Assembly (NCBI RefSeq): GCF_000204055.1
Contig: NW_006768841.1
Coordinates: 96,824 to 160,823 of the forward strand
DNA length: 64,000 bases
From: Melampsora larici-populina 98AG31
Taxonomy: Eukaryota > Basidiomycota > Pucciniomycetes > Pucciniales > Melampsoraceae
Direction: 5' to 3'
Shown here piece after piece: positions 35,173 to 45,752 of this stretch. The position numbers and the translations under genes were made by a program. Position 1 is the first letter of the stretch. Each line of letters opens with the position of its first letter. The notes under the pieces were generated by a model that searched no databases, was not told the origin of the DNA, and worked only from the letters and a program-made list of their open reading frames with translations.

Positions 35173-37707
35173 ATGGTCACCATCGATTCGCCTGCTTTCG
35201 AGCCTGAAGGAAGAAGAGATACTCTTCGTAGCTCAGCTAGAAACAATCTGACACCCGCGAAACATGTACAAAATAATCGACGACCTACTGAAGTCCTCGC
35301 TTATTTGCCTTCGGATGCAGTTCCTAAGCAAACTCATGCAAAGGTTGTTCTTCCAGACTGGGTCCTGGCCTTGACCGAGGAAGAATTGAGGAAGCTAATT
35401 GAGGACAATCATTTGAAAAGATATAAATGCAAAGCTAAAGAGCTACAAGTAGAAGCAGTTGTGGCTTTGGTCGCGGGGCGTGATACATTTATACTGGCGG
35501 GCACTGGCTATGGAAAGACTCGAGTTGCAGAGATGTTTCTGGATTTGTTTGCAATAGAGTCAAAGGCCACGCTTATTGTGTTAAATCCGCTGGATGCTTT
35601 GGGTGACAATCAGGTAAGTGATACATATTCCATAATCATCATCGGAGCCCATCATGTTACTATACTTTACTTATTAATGTAATGTTTTGATCTAAGGTTA
35701 CTGAGAAAAAGATATGGAATATCACCGCTGTGAATTGAAAAAGGACAGCTNNNNNNNNNNNNNNNNNNNNNNNNNNNNNNNNNNNNNNNNNNNNNNNNNN
35801 NNNNNNNNNNNNNNNNNNNNNNNNNNNNNNNNNNNNNNNNNNNNNNNNNNNNNNNNNNNNNNNNNNNNNNNNNNNNNNNNNNNNNNNNNNNNNNNNNNNN
35901 NNNNNNNNNNNNNNNNNNNNNNNNNNNNNNNNNNNNNNNNNNNNNNNNNNNNNNNNNNNNNNNNNNNNNNNNNNNNNNNNNNNNNNNNNNNNNNNNNNNN
36001 NNNNNNNNNNNNNNNNNNNNNNNNNNNNNNNNNNNNNNNNNNNNNNNNNNNNNNNNNNNNNNNNNNNNNNNNNNNNNNNNNNNNNNNNNNNNNNNNNNNN
36101 NNNNNNNNNNNNNNNNNNNNNNNNNNNNNNNNNNNNNNNNNNNNNNNNNNNNNNNNNNNNNNNNNNNNNNNNNNNNNNNNNNNNNNNNNNNNNNNNNNNN
36201 NNNNNNNNNNNNNNNNNNNNNNNNNNNGTCGATCGAATATCAGAATCATTCGAATTCAAATGGACCACGGGTTAAGGAGTGCATTAGATTTAAAAGCGCT
36301 TTATGCTAAAAAGGAAGCAGTGCCCGATTGTGATCTAGTGAAGGCACTAATCTACTCAGGTTCAAGGAATGCTACCTTTGAGGTGATGAAAGTTATCAAC
36401 AAAGCCCGAGGCACACCAAAAGGCGAGCACGATCCAGACAGCTCTCTGATCCGAAGGTACCATTCATGTATCGGAAATAAAGAGAAAGAACGTGGAATTT
36501 TGGGTTATACAAAAGACGAATTCCCTCTGATTTCATGTACAAATGCTCTTGGCCTTGGTCAAGATTGGCCTTCGGTGATGGAGGTGATTGTCATGGGTCG
36601 GACAGCCATTCCAGAGCTGACTCAACTGTTTGGCAGATGTGGACGCGGAAGAAGTGCAGGGTTAGCCATCCTATTTGTGGAAAGAATTCGGTCTGGAGGT
36701 GAAAATGATGTTGAGAAGGTTGATGATAAAAAACAAATGACTGACGATCAGCTCATGGATATGTATGCTTTGACACCAATCTGCCTACGAGTGGCGCTAT
36801 CACTGGCAAACACGTAAGTCGTCATTTGTTGGAACAATCACTCGGCGGGTTTCTCAGACTGACTTTGATATCTAGGATTGGAACAATCCCCCGTCGCGTA
36901 GATGATCCCCGAGTGATTGCCGAAAAGGAACGGGAAGCAGACGCCGGATTCCCAAAATGCACTTGCTCGAATTGTGACCCAGAAGCTGCTGAGATGCTAG
37001 TTTGTAACTTACCTCGATTGACAAAGGCGAATTATCAGATGGCTATGGAGGATGTATTCAAAGTTGATGGGTTTTTGAAACCCATCGATATCGAGGCCGA
37101 GAAAGTTGCAGCTCAGGCGGGTAATGCACCAGCATTACCTAAAAAAACCTTGTCAAGAAAAAGAAATGGTCCTTTGGATACAGCTTTGAAGGAACTCGCT
37201 GATGAATTGGTTTCCATTTATAAGTTGCATTACATCAAGATTTTTGGAGATGATGATTATTGTGAAAGTGAAGATTATTTTGGAATTGGTGAGGCAAGAA
37301 CAATAGTCAATTCACTTGATAACATTAAGCAATCACAGGACATCGAGCAGGCTATGGGTGGGGATATAATTGAAGGAGGTGTCAAGCTTGTTTTTGAATA
37401 CATCGAGGAATGGAGGAAACAAGACATTGCATTACAATATTCGCAGAAACAAGCAAAGCTGTTAGAGATGAAAAGAAAAGCTGATGACAAGCGTGTGTTA
37501 GCAGATGTCACAAACGTCAAACAAATTCCGACTGGTCCTGCAGCAGCAACCAAGAAAAAGAGAAGGTCTTCAGCTCAGGTCAAAGCCAATAAAGAAGCTG
37601 CCATCCTTAAAGCTGATTTCAATCGGCGGTGTTTGAAATGGATGAAAGAGGATAATGTTCCAGCTGATAAACTTGATGAAAGAGAGGAGGCTTACCAAAA
37701 CGAGTGA
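35173..37707 (+). CDS. RecQ-like helicase, copy 2, interrupted by an assembly gap
   Basis: Exon 35173-35613 holds a QVEAVVALVAGRDTFILAG block running into Walker A AGTGYGKT. Exon 2 starts at 35697 and meets TGA at 35736-35738; one missing T there would restore the reading seen in copy 1, and the 477-N gap starts 13 bp later, so sequence error is as likely as mutation. The DEAH motif falls in the gap. After it, IYSGSRNATFEV, NALGLGQDW and QLFGRCGRGR are visible, then intron 36814-36875 and an exon to 37707 with the CTCSNC motif and a Lys-rich tail. It is the element's own helicase, colinear with copy 1 at 9357-11911. Its 3' end overlaps the convergent DUF6589 reading frame. Confidence 0.8.
35751..36227. 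other. Assembly gap (477 N)
   Basis: Run of N inside the helicase gene; it hides the DEAH box region. Confidence 1.
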
Positions 37708-40661
37708 GTTGTACTCTTTGCTGAACCAGTCCACAAAATCTTCATCAATAGTTCCAAATCCATGTCGCAGATCAGATTCATTAATTTCTTTGCTTTCAAC
37801 CGGTTGATTTTCATCTTGTTCTGGACTGTAGTTTGAAGCAACAGGCCAGTGGAAACGCTCAAGTTGATTTTTGCGATACTCGGCTTTAAGCTTCTCAACC
37901 CCAAGGCAATGGATATCTCCCAGAGGTTTCCCAGGTATGGTTGAGTTTGGACTAGATTGGTGGATCCTTTCGCTTCGGGCCATCTTTAGAAATCGAATCA
38001 TGGAAGCTGGTGTGATTTTATTTTGACGGGATTGTCGCACATTGTTCAGACCTGCTCTACCCTTCATTGTATTAACCAAATGTGAAAGCTGCATCCAATT
38101 GATTTCAGCTATGAATGGTGATGACACCATGATTAAGCCCGATGAGTAACATACCAGACCCACTGTAAGAGAGTATGTCTCTTTTAATCTCTGAATGTCT
38201 GTTCCGGGTCCCTAATTCAGAACAAAGCGATGAGTAGTCAGTGTGCAAAAGAAATAGATGTGATAAAACTTACGGCATGATTATAGAAGTATTTCAGCCA
38301 GTAGTTTTTTATCTCAAGATGGAAATCTTTAGCAACAAAGTGGCCATGTCGACCAGTCGGCGATATTAAGAGCGAGTGGAGGATAACATGGGAAAGATTC
38401 TTGGGAAGGACTTTGGTAAGCAGCCGAATCAGTCGAGGGAGATATCGAGAGTAATGAGTCAAGCCGTTGATTCCTTGGATTTTCACACTCCAAGACTTCC
38501 ACATCAGGAGAAGTCGACCAATATCACCATCCGACATTGCACGATTGGCTTCAACCACGGTGGCGAAATCCCGAAGTCGTAGTACCAGCTGGAGTTTCTT
38601 GCTATCTCCATTTTGGCGCGCCAGACGTGTGGCTCGTCCCGAAAAGTAAGCTAAATATACTTTATCAACGGCTTCCTCAAAGAGCTCAACAGTCATATCA
38701 ACGAGATTGTGAACTGTATCAACAGGCAGATCTAGTTCATCACTTGAACGATGTACATCATAACCTTGTCAGTAAACATATTTATTTGGTGGTAAGAAGC
38801 CTCGGGTGAACTCACAATATGCAGCTTGCAATGGTGGCCTCATGTATCTGTTCAATCCATCTGATCATCGAAGTGAAATCTTTCTTAGCAGTTGGTTTGA
38901 GTTTACTTCCGCCGAGCTCAACTGCAGTTCGCCACGCTCCTAGATCGTTCTTGTTGTCCGGATTGCCCCAGTGATGTAGTAAAATGGCTTGTCCAATGTT
39001 CCACAAAGTGTGGCCCGCACCAGGAATCATTATCAGATGTGATAGACTTTCTTCGGCGAATTTTGCAGGAGTTCTTTGGCTTTGTAATCCGTGAAAATTA
39101 AGACAGGTCCCAAGATCCCCTTCCAAGATTTGCAGTCGACTCGAAAAATCCTCAGGGGAGAGGCCGGTCTGTTTACTGATCTCGTCATAAAGGGAAGCGA
39201 TGCCTTCAGAACCGTTGTCTGATGAATCCATCAGTTTGAGCATGTTGATATCAGGTATTTCGGGCTTGATCTGGTCAATGGCGCTAAGGTTCAATATTGA
39301 CAGTTTCTTGAACTTCTTGGGACTCTTCATATATCGTAGGAGGACCTGAGCAATTTGATTCTTCAGAGTGAGAGTCCATCGAATTTGTTCATCTTGTGTA
39401 GGAAGTAAATCTCCTGAGTTTACAGGCTTTTCACAATCGGATTTGACAAAACCCTGAAAAGCTGGCACTGTACATTCTTCTGAATTTACAAAAGTGAGTA
39501 AATCGGGTTTCAGATAATGAACATAACCCCAAGTACCATGGAAAATTTTGCTAGTTGCATCCAATCGCCTAGTGTGTACCCGCTCCATCATGTCCAGATT
39601 GTCAATACATATAAGGAAACCGAGAGTCCCAGCAGCTTTGATTTTCTTCTTGATAGACTTTGCGTTATCCTTGGCAAGTACTAAAAGACCACGTAGAGCT
39701 GATTTCCGACTTGCACTGAGTCCAATCTGATACAAATACTGGTTTACTCGTTCCGAAACGCCACAGGCAAGCAAAGTGATTGTATTTTGAACTTGAAGGG
39801 AATTGCATCGGCGATTAGATCCAAAGGCAAGCATTTGAACAATTGTGAGAGCCATCTGCAGATGATATAAAGGGTCAGTGTGGCATTCTTACCGGGCACT
39901 TTCAGAAAATCCTTACCGCTTTCAATCGGGTCTTTGTGTTTTCTGCTTTGTTATTTGATTTGTGATAAACGTCATCTTCAGGCAACTTAGTTTTCGAAGA
40001 AAAGTTGTTGTGCAAGGCCAAGCCGGTGTCGGAATCAATGTTGAAGTCCTCTTCGGAACCTGAGCTATCGGAAGTCATTCCAACTCCTGAATGCTTATCA
40101 ACACCAAGTTTAAAAGATATTAATTCATGGATAAAGTTCATGCTTTTGATGATAGTTGCCTCTCTTTTAACATCGGTTTCGCGGTCAAAGAAAGTTGTAT
40201 CGAGTTTGTTGATGTTGATGTAAAGACTACCAGTTGGGGGAGATTGTGCTGCTACAATCACCTTGGCCTGTGGAAGGGTAAAATATTATAATTGAGCTCA
40301 CTTCACTTGTTAGATATCTGTATCAAATACTCAAGTGTACCTTTTTCAAGACCCAATCATTCCATTTCTGTCGACATTGAGGCTTTTCATTAACTAGGTT
40401 GTCAATCGCATCAAGAACTTCTTCGGTGGTTTTCCATCCCTTCTTCACGGAACCCCACTGTTTCTTACGCCTGACAATCAATTGGTCAGAGGATCGTAGG
40501 TAAGCCAGGAGAAATTTCTTGGTGTTGGTTTTGTGTGTTGACATATACCGACAAATCCTTTCGACAAGATCGGGTGTTCCTTCAGGGGTTGGTGCTGATA
40601 AACCTTCCAGTGTAGGATCCAGGTGAAAGCTAGTGTCTGATCCTTTGGAACTGCTGTTCAT
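37570..40661 (-). CDS. DUF6589-type protein, copy 2, no internal stop seen
   Basis: Exons: 40661-40341, 40267-39917, 39855-38816, about 38735-38274, 38211-38155, and 38108 to a stop at 37570. The N-terminal helical block is ERICRYMSTHKTNTKKFLLAY...KWNDWVLKK. An acidic linker follows, then SNRRCNSLQ, CIDNLDMMER, KIFHGTWGYVHYL, EGDLGT, GAGHTLWNIGQAIL, HHWGNPDNKNDLGAWR, LRLRDFATVVEA and a helical C-terminus. It is the probable catalytic gene of the 7.2-kb element, since the helicase alone cannot cut DNA; this is inference. The last ~137 bp overlap the helicase 3' end on the other strand, and a GTAAGC donor near 37700 means the true end may differ. Confidence 0.75.
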
Positions 40662-41060
40662 TTCGAATGTTGTCTGAGTACAACTGAGGAATAAGGTGTG
40701 AGGAATTCAAAGAAAAGGAAATTGTGTCCGAAATAACAGAAATAATGTATGGGTCAGCAGAGAGAGTCCAAAACTTGATTTAACATATATACAGATGCAC
40801 ATGTACTGTTCTCGCAGCAAAAAAATAAAAAAATAAAAATAAAATCACGATTTTAATGATTTTTGAGGTCCTTTGGACTTTTTGATTTGAAACCTCTTGA
40901 GAGGAATCTGAAGAGGCCAAAAGATGGGCAAGACTTTGTTCTATAGTCTGCCCGGATGAAAGTGAGGAGTCATTTTGTGTGACACAGTGAAAATGAGGAT
41001 TGGAGATGGCCCCTGCCAAATCCAAATCTACTCAGGCTGAAACAACTCGATAAGTCGTAA

Positions 41061-41106
41061 GTCCCTCCTCCGCAGGCTCCGAAGGACGCCTGCGAGGAGG
41101 AGGGAC
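41061..41106. repeat. Subterminal hairpin, right end of helicase element
   Basis: Mirror copy of 34591-34636 with one or two substitutions. Confidence 0.85.
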
Positions 41107-41127
41107 TTAGTTAAGTTAGGTGGCGCC

Positions 41128-41531
41128 GGGGTCATCACTCCAAACTCCAGGAGTGCAGATGACAGCCAGCCTCAGCCAGCTCGATGTAAATCGACTTCAT
41201 CATAGATCTGTCATGTCTGCCACCAATATTACTTTGAAATCACCGGGTCAGTACTTAAAGAAACATCATTGTCATGAATAAGACTGTTACAATGAATACA
41301 ACGGGCAATATCATGATGCTTTTAAAAATTTGATCGTTCCTTCGGATCAATCAAAGCTGCCGCAAATGTTGCTTTTAAACCATTGTACTTATAAACAACA
41401 ACTGGAGTAGTTCATGAGTGGACCAATTACAAGTCTTTTACAAGGCTCACTATAACAACTCCTTCACTGTGATCTGGAAAGTAAAAATTGGTGAAAGGAT
41501 TTAAGAGGATCAAAGTAAGAGCTTCTGGTCC
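41128..41531. repeat. ~404-bp insertion inside the right terminal repeat
   Basis: The left terminal repeat runs straight through GGCGCC, while in the right one GGCGCC occurs on both sides of 404 unrelated bp (41122-41127 and 41532-41537). This could be a 6-bp duplication of a small inserted element. However, GGCGCC is its own reverse complement and the insert's ends (GGGGTC / GGTCC) are only weakly inverted. Confidence 0.55.
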
Positions 41532-41647
41532 GGCGCCACGGACTTGGGTCGGGATACGTTTGGCGGGGCTTTCAGGGTGAGTTTCATGTGTGATTTTTGT
41601 ATTTTGAGGTTATGGCGCATTTGGCGCTCCTCGGCCACCGTACATTA

Positions 41648-42132
41648 GGGCGTCTCAGGTTGAATTTTTTTGTTTTTCATTTCACACTTGGACCTTGTTT
41701 GTATTTTTCATTTACTAGCTCCAAGTGATCGAATCAAACAAAGGGTTTTGGCCTCTGAGCTTAGGAAACAAACAGCGGCCCGCGCTCTGCTTGGGCAGAG
41801 GTCCGAGAGAAATCGCCCGAAAAGAATCATTCTAAGCCCATGATCTTGAGACTTAACATAATTTATACACTAATGCAATTCATTCCCCTTGTTTTTCATA
41901 TCCTTCTGTCACTGTCTAATCCCATACTTATGTCCCACTCGGACCCATTTCAGCGTCAAAAACTCTCATGTCGAGGTGTGAGAAAGGGACCTGTGCTGAA
42001 ACAAACAGAACTCACAGATCCCTTCGCTCTGGTATTGAGAAGGTCAAGGCTCAGAATCGCTCTCGGATAACTGTTTGTTTCACACTTGGACCCTGTTCGA
42101 AAATCGCCAAAAAACCTCTACTTGAGACGCCC
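41648..42132. mobile_element. 485-bp MITE with TA target duplication
   Basis: Ends GGGCGTCTCA...TGAGACGCCC, with imperfect continuation for ~25 bp. It is flanked by TA on both sides (41646-41647, 42133-42134). Inside, the sequence TTTCACACTTGGACC is repeated directly near both ends. No coding capacity. Size, ends and TA suggest a mariner-type non-autonomous element. Confidence 0.8.
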
Positions 42133-42432
42133 TATTGATGTACCCCTTGATTCCAGATTCATCTTGATTTGCAGCCTCCAACACCCCATTCAACCACTTT
42201 CCTTCTTGATTGGGAAAGTAGTCATGATGGGCGAATGCAGGATGGGTGTAAGTGTTTTTTTTCTCATCTCATATTCATCAAATTTTCCTCGTTTTGTATT
42301 CATCGAAAGCATCTCACTTGTACTTGCCATCCTCAGTGCGAGTCACTTCGACTTCAATCCTTCCATCATCACTTACCTTTTTCATTTCAAGTCAATTTCT
42401 TTGTGGATTGTCCATCATCCTTCTATCATGCT

Positions 42433-44273
42433 ATGAGTTTGACATCAAATCTTCTTCCACCATCCACTCCAGCTCGCCAATTACGGAATCGATCTCCACA
42501 ACAACCGTTGCCTGGGTTTGTGTTGACTGGGTCGGATTCACAACGCCGGATCACCAGAGACGACGACGAGACACCCTCATCTTGTCCTGCTGATGGTACA
42601 ACCAACCTTACAACCATTTTGCCTGTTACAAATTTGACTGACCCAGCATCCAAGAAAAGAAGTCGAAATGAAGCTGGCGGTGAAAGTAACAGTGTTGATA
42701 AGACTGTCAGTAAGAAAAAGAAACCGGCACCTAAAAAAGTGAGCATAACTATTCTCATCTGTTACCTTATTTAACGCTTACACCAATTCTCTTTGGTTGT
42801 TTTAGGTTAAACTTACACAAAGCAAAGAAGTACCCAAGGTGGTCGATGTTGATCAGGATTCTTCGGGAGATGAAGCAAGCGAGACACACCCAGGTAAGAA
42901 GGGCGATGTCAAGGAGCTTCTCAAGTACTTCAGAGTTCCAAAGCACAAAGATAACAAGGTGAGTCACTTAGTATTTTAGTTTCCATGTAAATGCTTTTGA
43001 GACTTGCTAATCCATATTTGTATTATATTTATTTTTGTTTCAAAGACCGGGCCTTTCAAAAGGTACTACCCGTGTAATTGGTGTGGAGAATGGTACACTC
43101 AAGGAATTAAATCCAACAATAACCTATACTCCCATCGAGACAGCAATAAGCATTGTCAACCATGCTCTGGCCGTCAAAAAGCTATAAAATCCGGTATGCG
43201 GTTCCCCCCAACCTATCAACAGATTCAGAAAGCGAGTAAAGCAAATACGGTCAGTGGGAGAGTAATGCAGGCTTTCATCAAGTGACCCACCTTCACTGTT
43301 GAGATACTGAACGTCATGTTGGTTATATGGGTGATTCGACATGCCCTTGCATGGAGAAGGTTTTCCGACATTACGCTGCGAAGTGCCTTCAAATTGGCCA
43401 ATCCTTCAGCTGATATGAGATCGCCCATGTGGGCAGCGCAAACCGCCAAAAAGTTACACAAATCTCTCCACTCTGAGGTTTTACGTAAATTAAAGGTAAT
43501 GTTCATAACTTCATATCTAAACAATTCATTGCTTCTTATTCTTTGACATTGGTTGCTTACATTTCATTGAGTTACAGGACAACACCAGTCGCATCTGGTT
43601 AATCCATGATGTGTGGACTACACAAGGTAATTGATATGCGTTCATCACATTGATTGCATGCTACATTGACTCGGACTTCAAGTACTGCAAAGTGGTATTA
43701 ACCCTCAAGATGGTTGCTTGGAATCACTACGGTATTCTTTTAGCCCAACCGGCTGCACGATACCTGATTTGTCACAACCTACACGCAAAGATAAGTTTTT
43801 GTATCATTAATCATTCCCACCAAAGTAATATCTGGCTGAGCATCTTTGTATATCTACGTTTTAGGTCAGACCACCAACTCTGGGTCCAATAATTACTTCA
43901 CCATGGCCCTCGAAATGGAGGTAATGTTTTTGTCAGCTGAAAAATTGGTGAGCTGGGACAGCACCCAAATGCATGCTTGGTGCTATTGTCATAAGCTGGC
44001 TTTGGTGGTGAAAGCAGGATTGAAGGCGCTGTCAATCCATTCAGGGCATTCCAAGCCCACCACCAATGCAACTTTCTCTATTCCAATTCCTACGTTCCAA
44101 CTAAACGACAGCGAAGAAGAGATTGATGTGGAATCTGACGACGGGGACAATGAAGATACTCCAGACAAAGTTAAAGAAGGACCTGAAGATAAAGAAGATC
44201 ATCTATGTTCATCTGTTCAAGATGTTTTGGTCAAACATTCTGGTAACATTTTTGCTTCAGTAATTCAAAAAGT
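42433..44273 (+). pseudogene. hAT transposase, 5' part
   Basis: Exons about 42433-42738, 42806-42958, 43046-43495 and further. After a basic Ser/Thr-rich N-terminus comes a BED-type zinc finger (YYPCNWCGEW...NLYSHRDSNKHC). Then an in-frame TGA (43283-43285), after which the same frame continues (WRRFSD, HSEVLRKLK). Next come the hAT catalytic-core signatures DNTSRIWLIHDVWTTQG, YCKVVLTLKMVAWNHYG, QTTNSGSNN and WCYCHKLALVVKAGLKAL. The last exon ends at a GTAAGT donor (44274); element B is inserted 7 bp into this intron. The stop codon and the insertion indicate a dead copy. Confidence 0.85.
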
Positions 44274-44675
44274 AAGTTGTTACAGCTACTAAAAAAATTA
44301 TCGGCAAAATTGCCTGTTTGTGTTGCACAGGGTTTTTACTCCAAACCGGTTAAAACCCCCCTAGGACCGTGAGATACCTGTCAAGATATGTCAATGTGCC
44401 TCTCTCCGGAGCCATGACAGACAGGTTCTATATCGCGACCGGAGAAGAACACCGAGGTCCCCTTATCTTCAATCTCAACCCTGCCCCAAAGAAACCATGT
44501 ACGTACATACCCTTTACCCAAATCACCCTCCACCACCACCTTTTGATATGATATCATCGAGTATAGGTATAGGCTATCACCTCCTTCCCTTCTTCAACAC
44601 TCCGTTGGCCTTGCTTCTATTTCTTTAAAGCTGTTTCAGTCTCAATCACCCTCTCTTTCTCACCCGACAAAATCT

Positions 44676-44731
44676 TTAGAACAATTCAAAATCATTAGAA
44701 CAATTCAAAGTCATTAGAACAATTCAAAGCT
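44676..44731. repeat. Three copies of a 19-bp tandem repeat
   Basis: TTAGAACAATTCAAA(A/G)TCA-type unit, three times in a row, within the 5' flank of element B's second gene. Confidence 0.85.
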
Positions 44732-45411
44732 TTCTTTCAATACCAATACGGAGCTTCCGGAGCTTCAGCTGGCAGACTCTCTTGCCGTTTGAGACATCAA
44801 CTTCTTTCAGACTTCTTTTGATTTCATTAGAAAGCTTTCTTTCAATATCGTTACGGAGCTTCAGCCGGCACTTTCTCTCACCAAACTTCTTTCCACACTT
44901 GTTTCAATTTCTTTAACTCATCTTTTGGTTCAATCACATTATTTGATTCCATCAAGACGATTCCATCAAGATGTTTATTACCGATAACAATTCTAGAAAA
45001 CCATTACGTACGGACTTTCAGGTGGCACAATCTCACCCTGCGTAGAACCCTTCCAAAGAAACCAACAATGACTCCTTTCAAACCGTGGCCTCTCTGTTTG
45101 TTCTCCTCCAATCAATGTGTTTTCAATTTGCCAACCAACTTTAATCTCAATCAGCTCGTCTCAAGTGGTCTCAAGCTACCAAAATCAACTAGTTTCACGT
45201 TTCGATTATTAAAACCTTATACCGAAGATTTTTTCCAACTTCCAAGCGGTGCACATCAACAAGTCTGAAGCTAGTCAAAGGAATTTGAAGCCCATTCATT
45301 CCGGACGGTCAAATACACTTGACGCTCCGGAACCAAATGCCTTCAAGTGTTCACCACTGCGATTTTGTACTCTTAGCGTGCAAAGGCCCATCTACTCAGT
45401 GGCCTACCGCC

Positions 45412-45419
45412 TATAAAAG
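45412..45419 (+). promoter_or_regulatory. TATA box candidate upstream of element B's second gene
   Basis: TATAAAAG about 340 bp before the first ATG at 45753, with a pyrimidine-rich leader and a probable leader intron between them. Confidence 0.45.
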
Positions 45420-45752
45420 CCAGCCAATCAGCCCTTCTTCAAGTTATCCCTCAAGATATTCTGCTTTCATTTGGATTTATTCAAAGTTTTCAAGTTTACT
45501 ATTTCATCCGCTCACAACACACACATACCTTCTTAATCATAGTCATAGTTAGTTTTGCTTAGTTTTCACTTGTTCTGATCTTGTGTCATGCATGTTGATA
45601 CATCATGCTTTTTCTTTCAGCTTCAGCGCAGATTTTCAGTCTTTTTGCTATATTGATTAGTAAGTGTTTCAAATCGCTTACTTCCCTATCTTCGCGGATC
45701 ATCGTGATTGATTATGTTGTTTTTTTGTTTGTTTGTTTGATTCACTTTAGGA

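Larger units (their letters stand above)
34466..41642. mobile_element. 7.2-kb DNA transposon encoding a RecQ-like helicase and a DUF6589 protein
   Basis: Terminal inverted repeats of ~207 bp: left 34466-34672, right 41025-41642 (the right copy is split by a ~404-bp insertion). The outer ~110 bp differ at about 5 positions. Both ends read TACGGTGGCCGAGG inward. Both flanks carry CATTAG (34460-34465 and 41643-41648), a perfect 6-bp target duplication. The two genes converge from opposite ends. A 6-bp duplication does not fit Tc1/mariner (TA), hAT (8) or CACTA (3). The insertion lies next to the left end of the MITE at 41648, between it and the hAT end. Confidence 0.9.

Noticed and set aside
35714..36817. 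Continuous ORF through the N run
   Set aside because: Artefact of translating N; only the parts outside the gap are meaningful.
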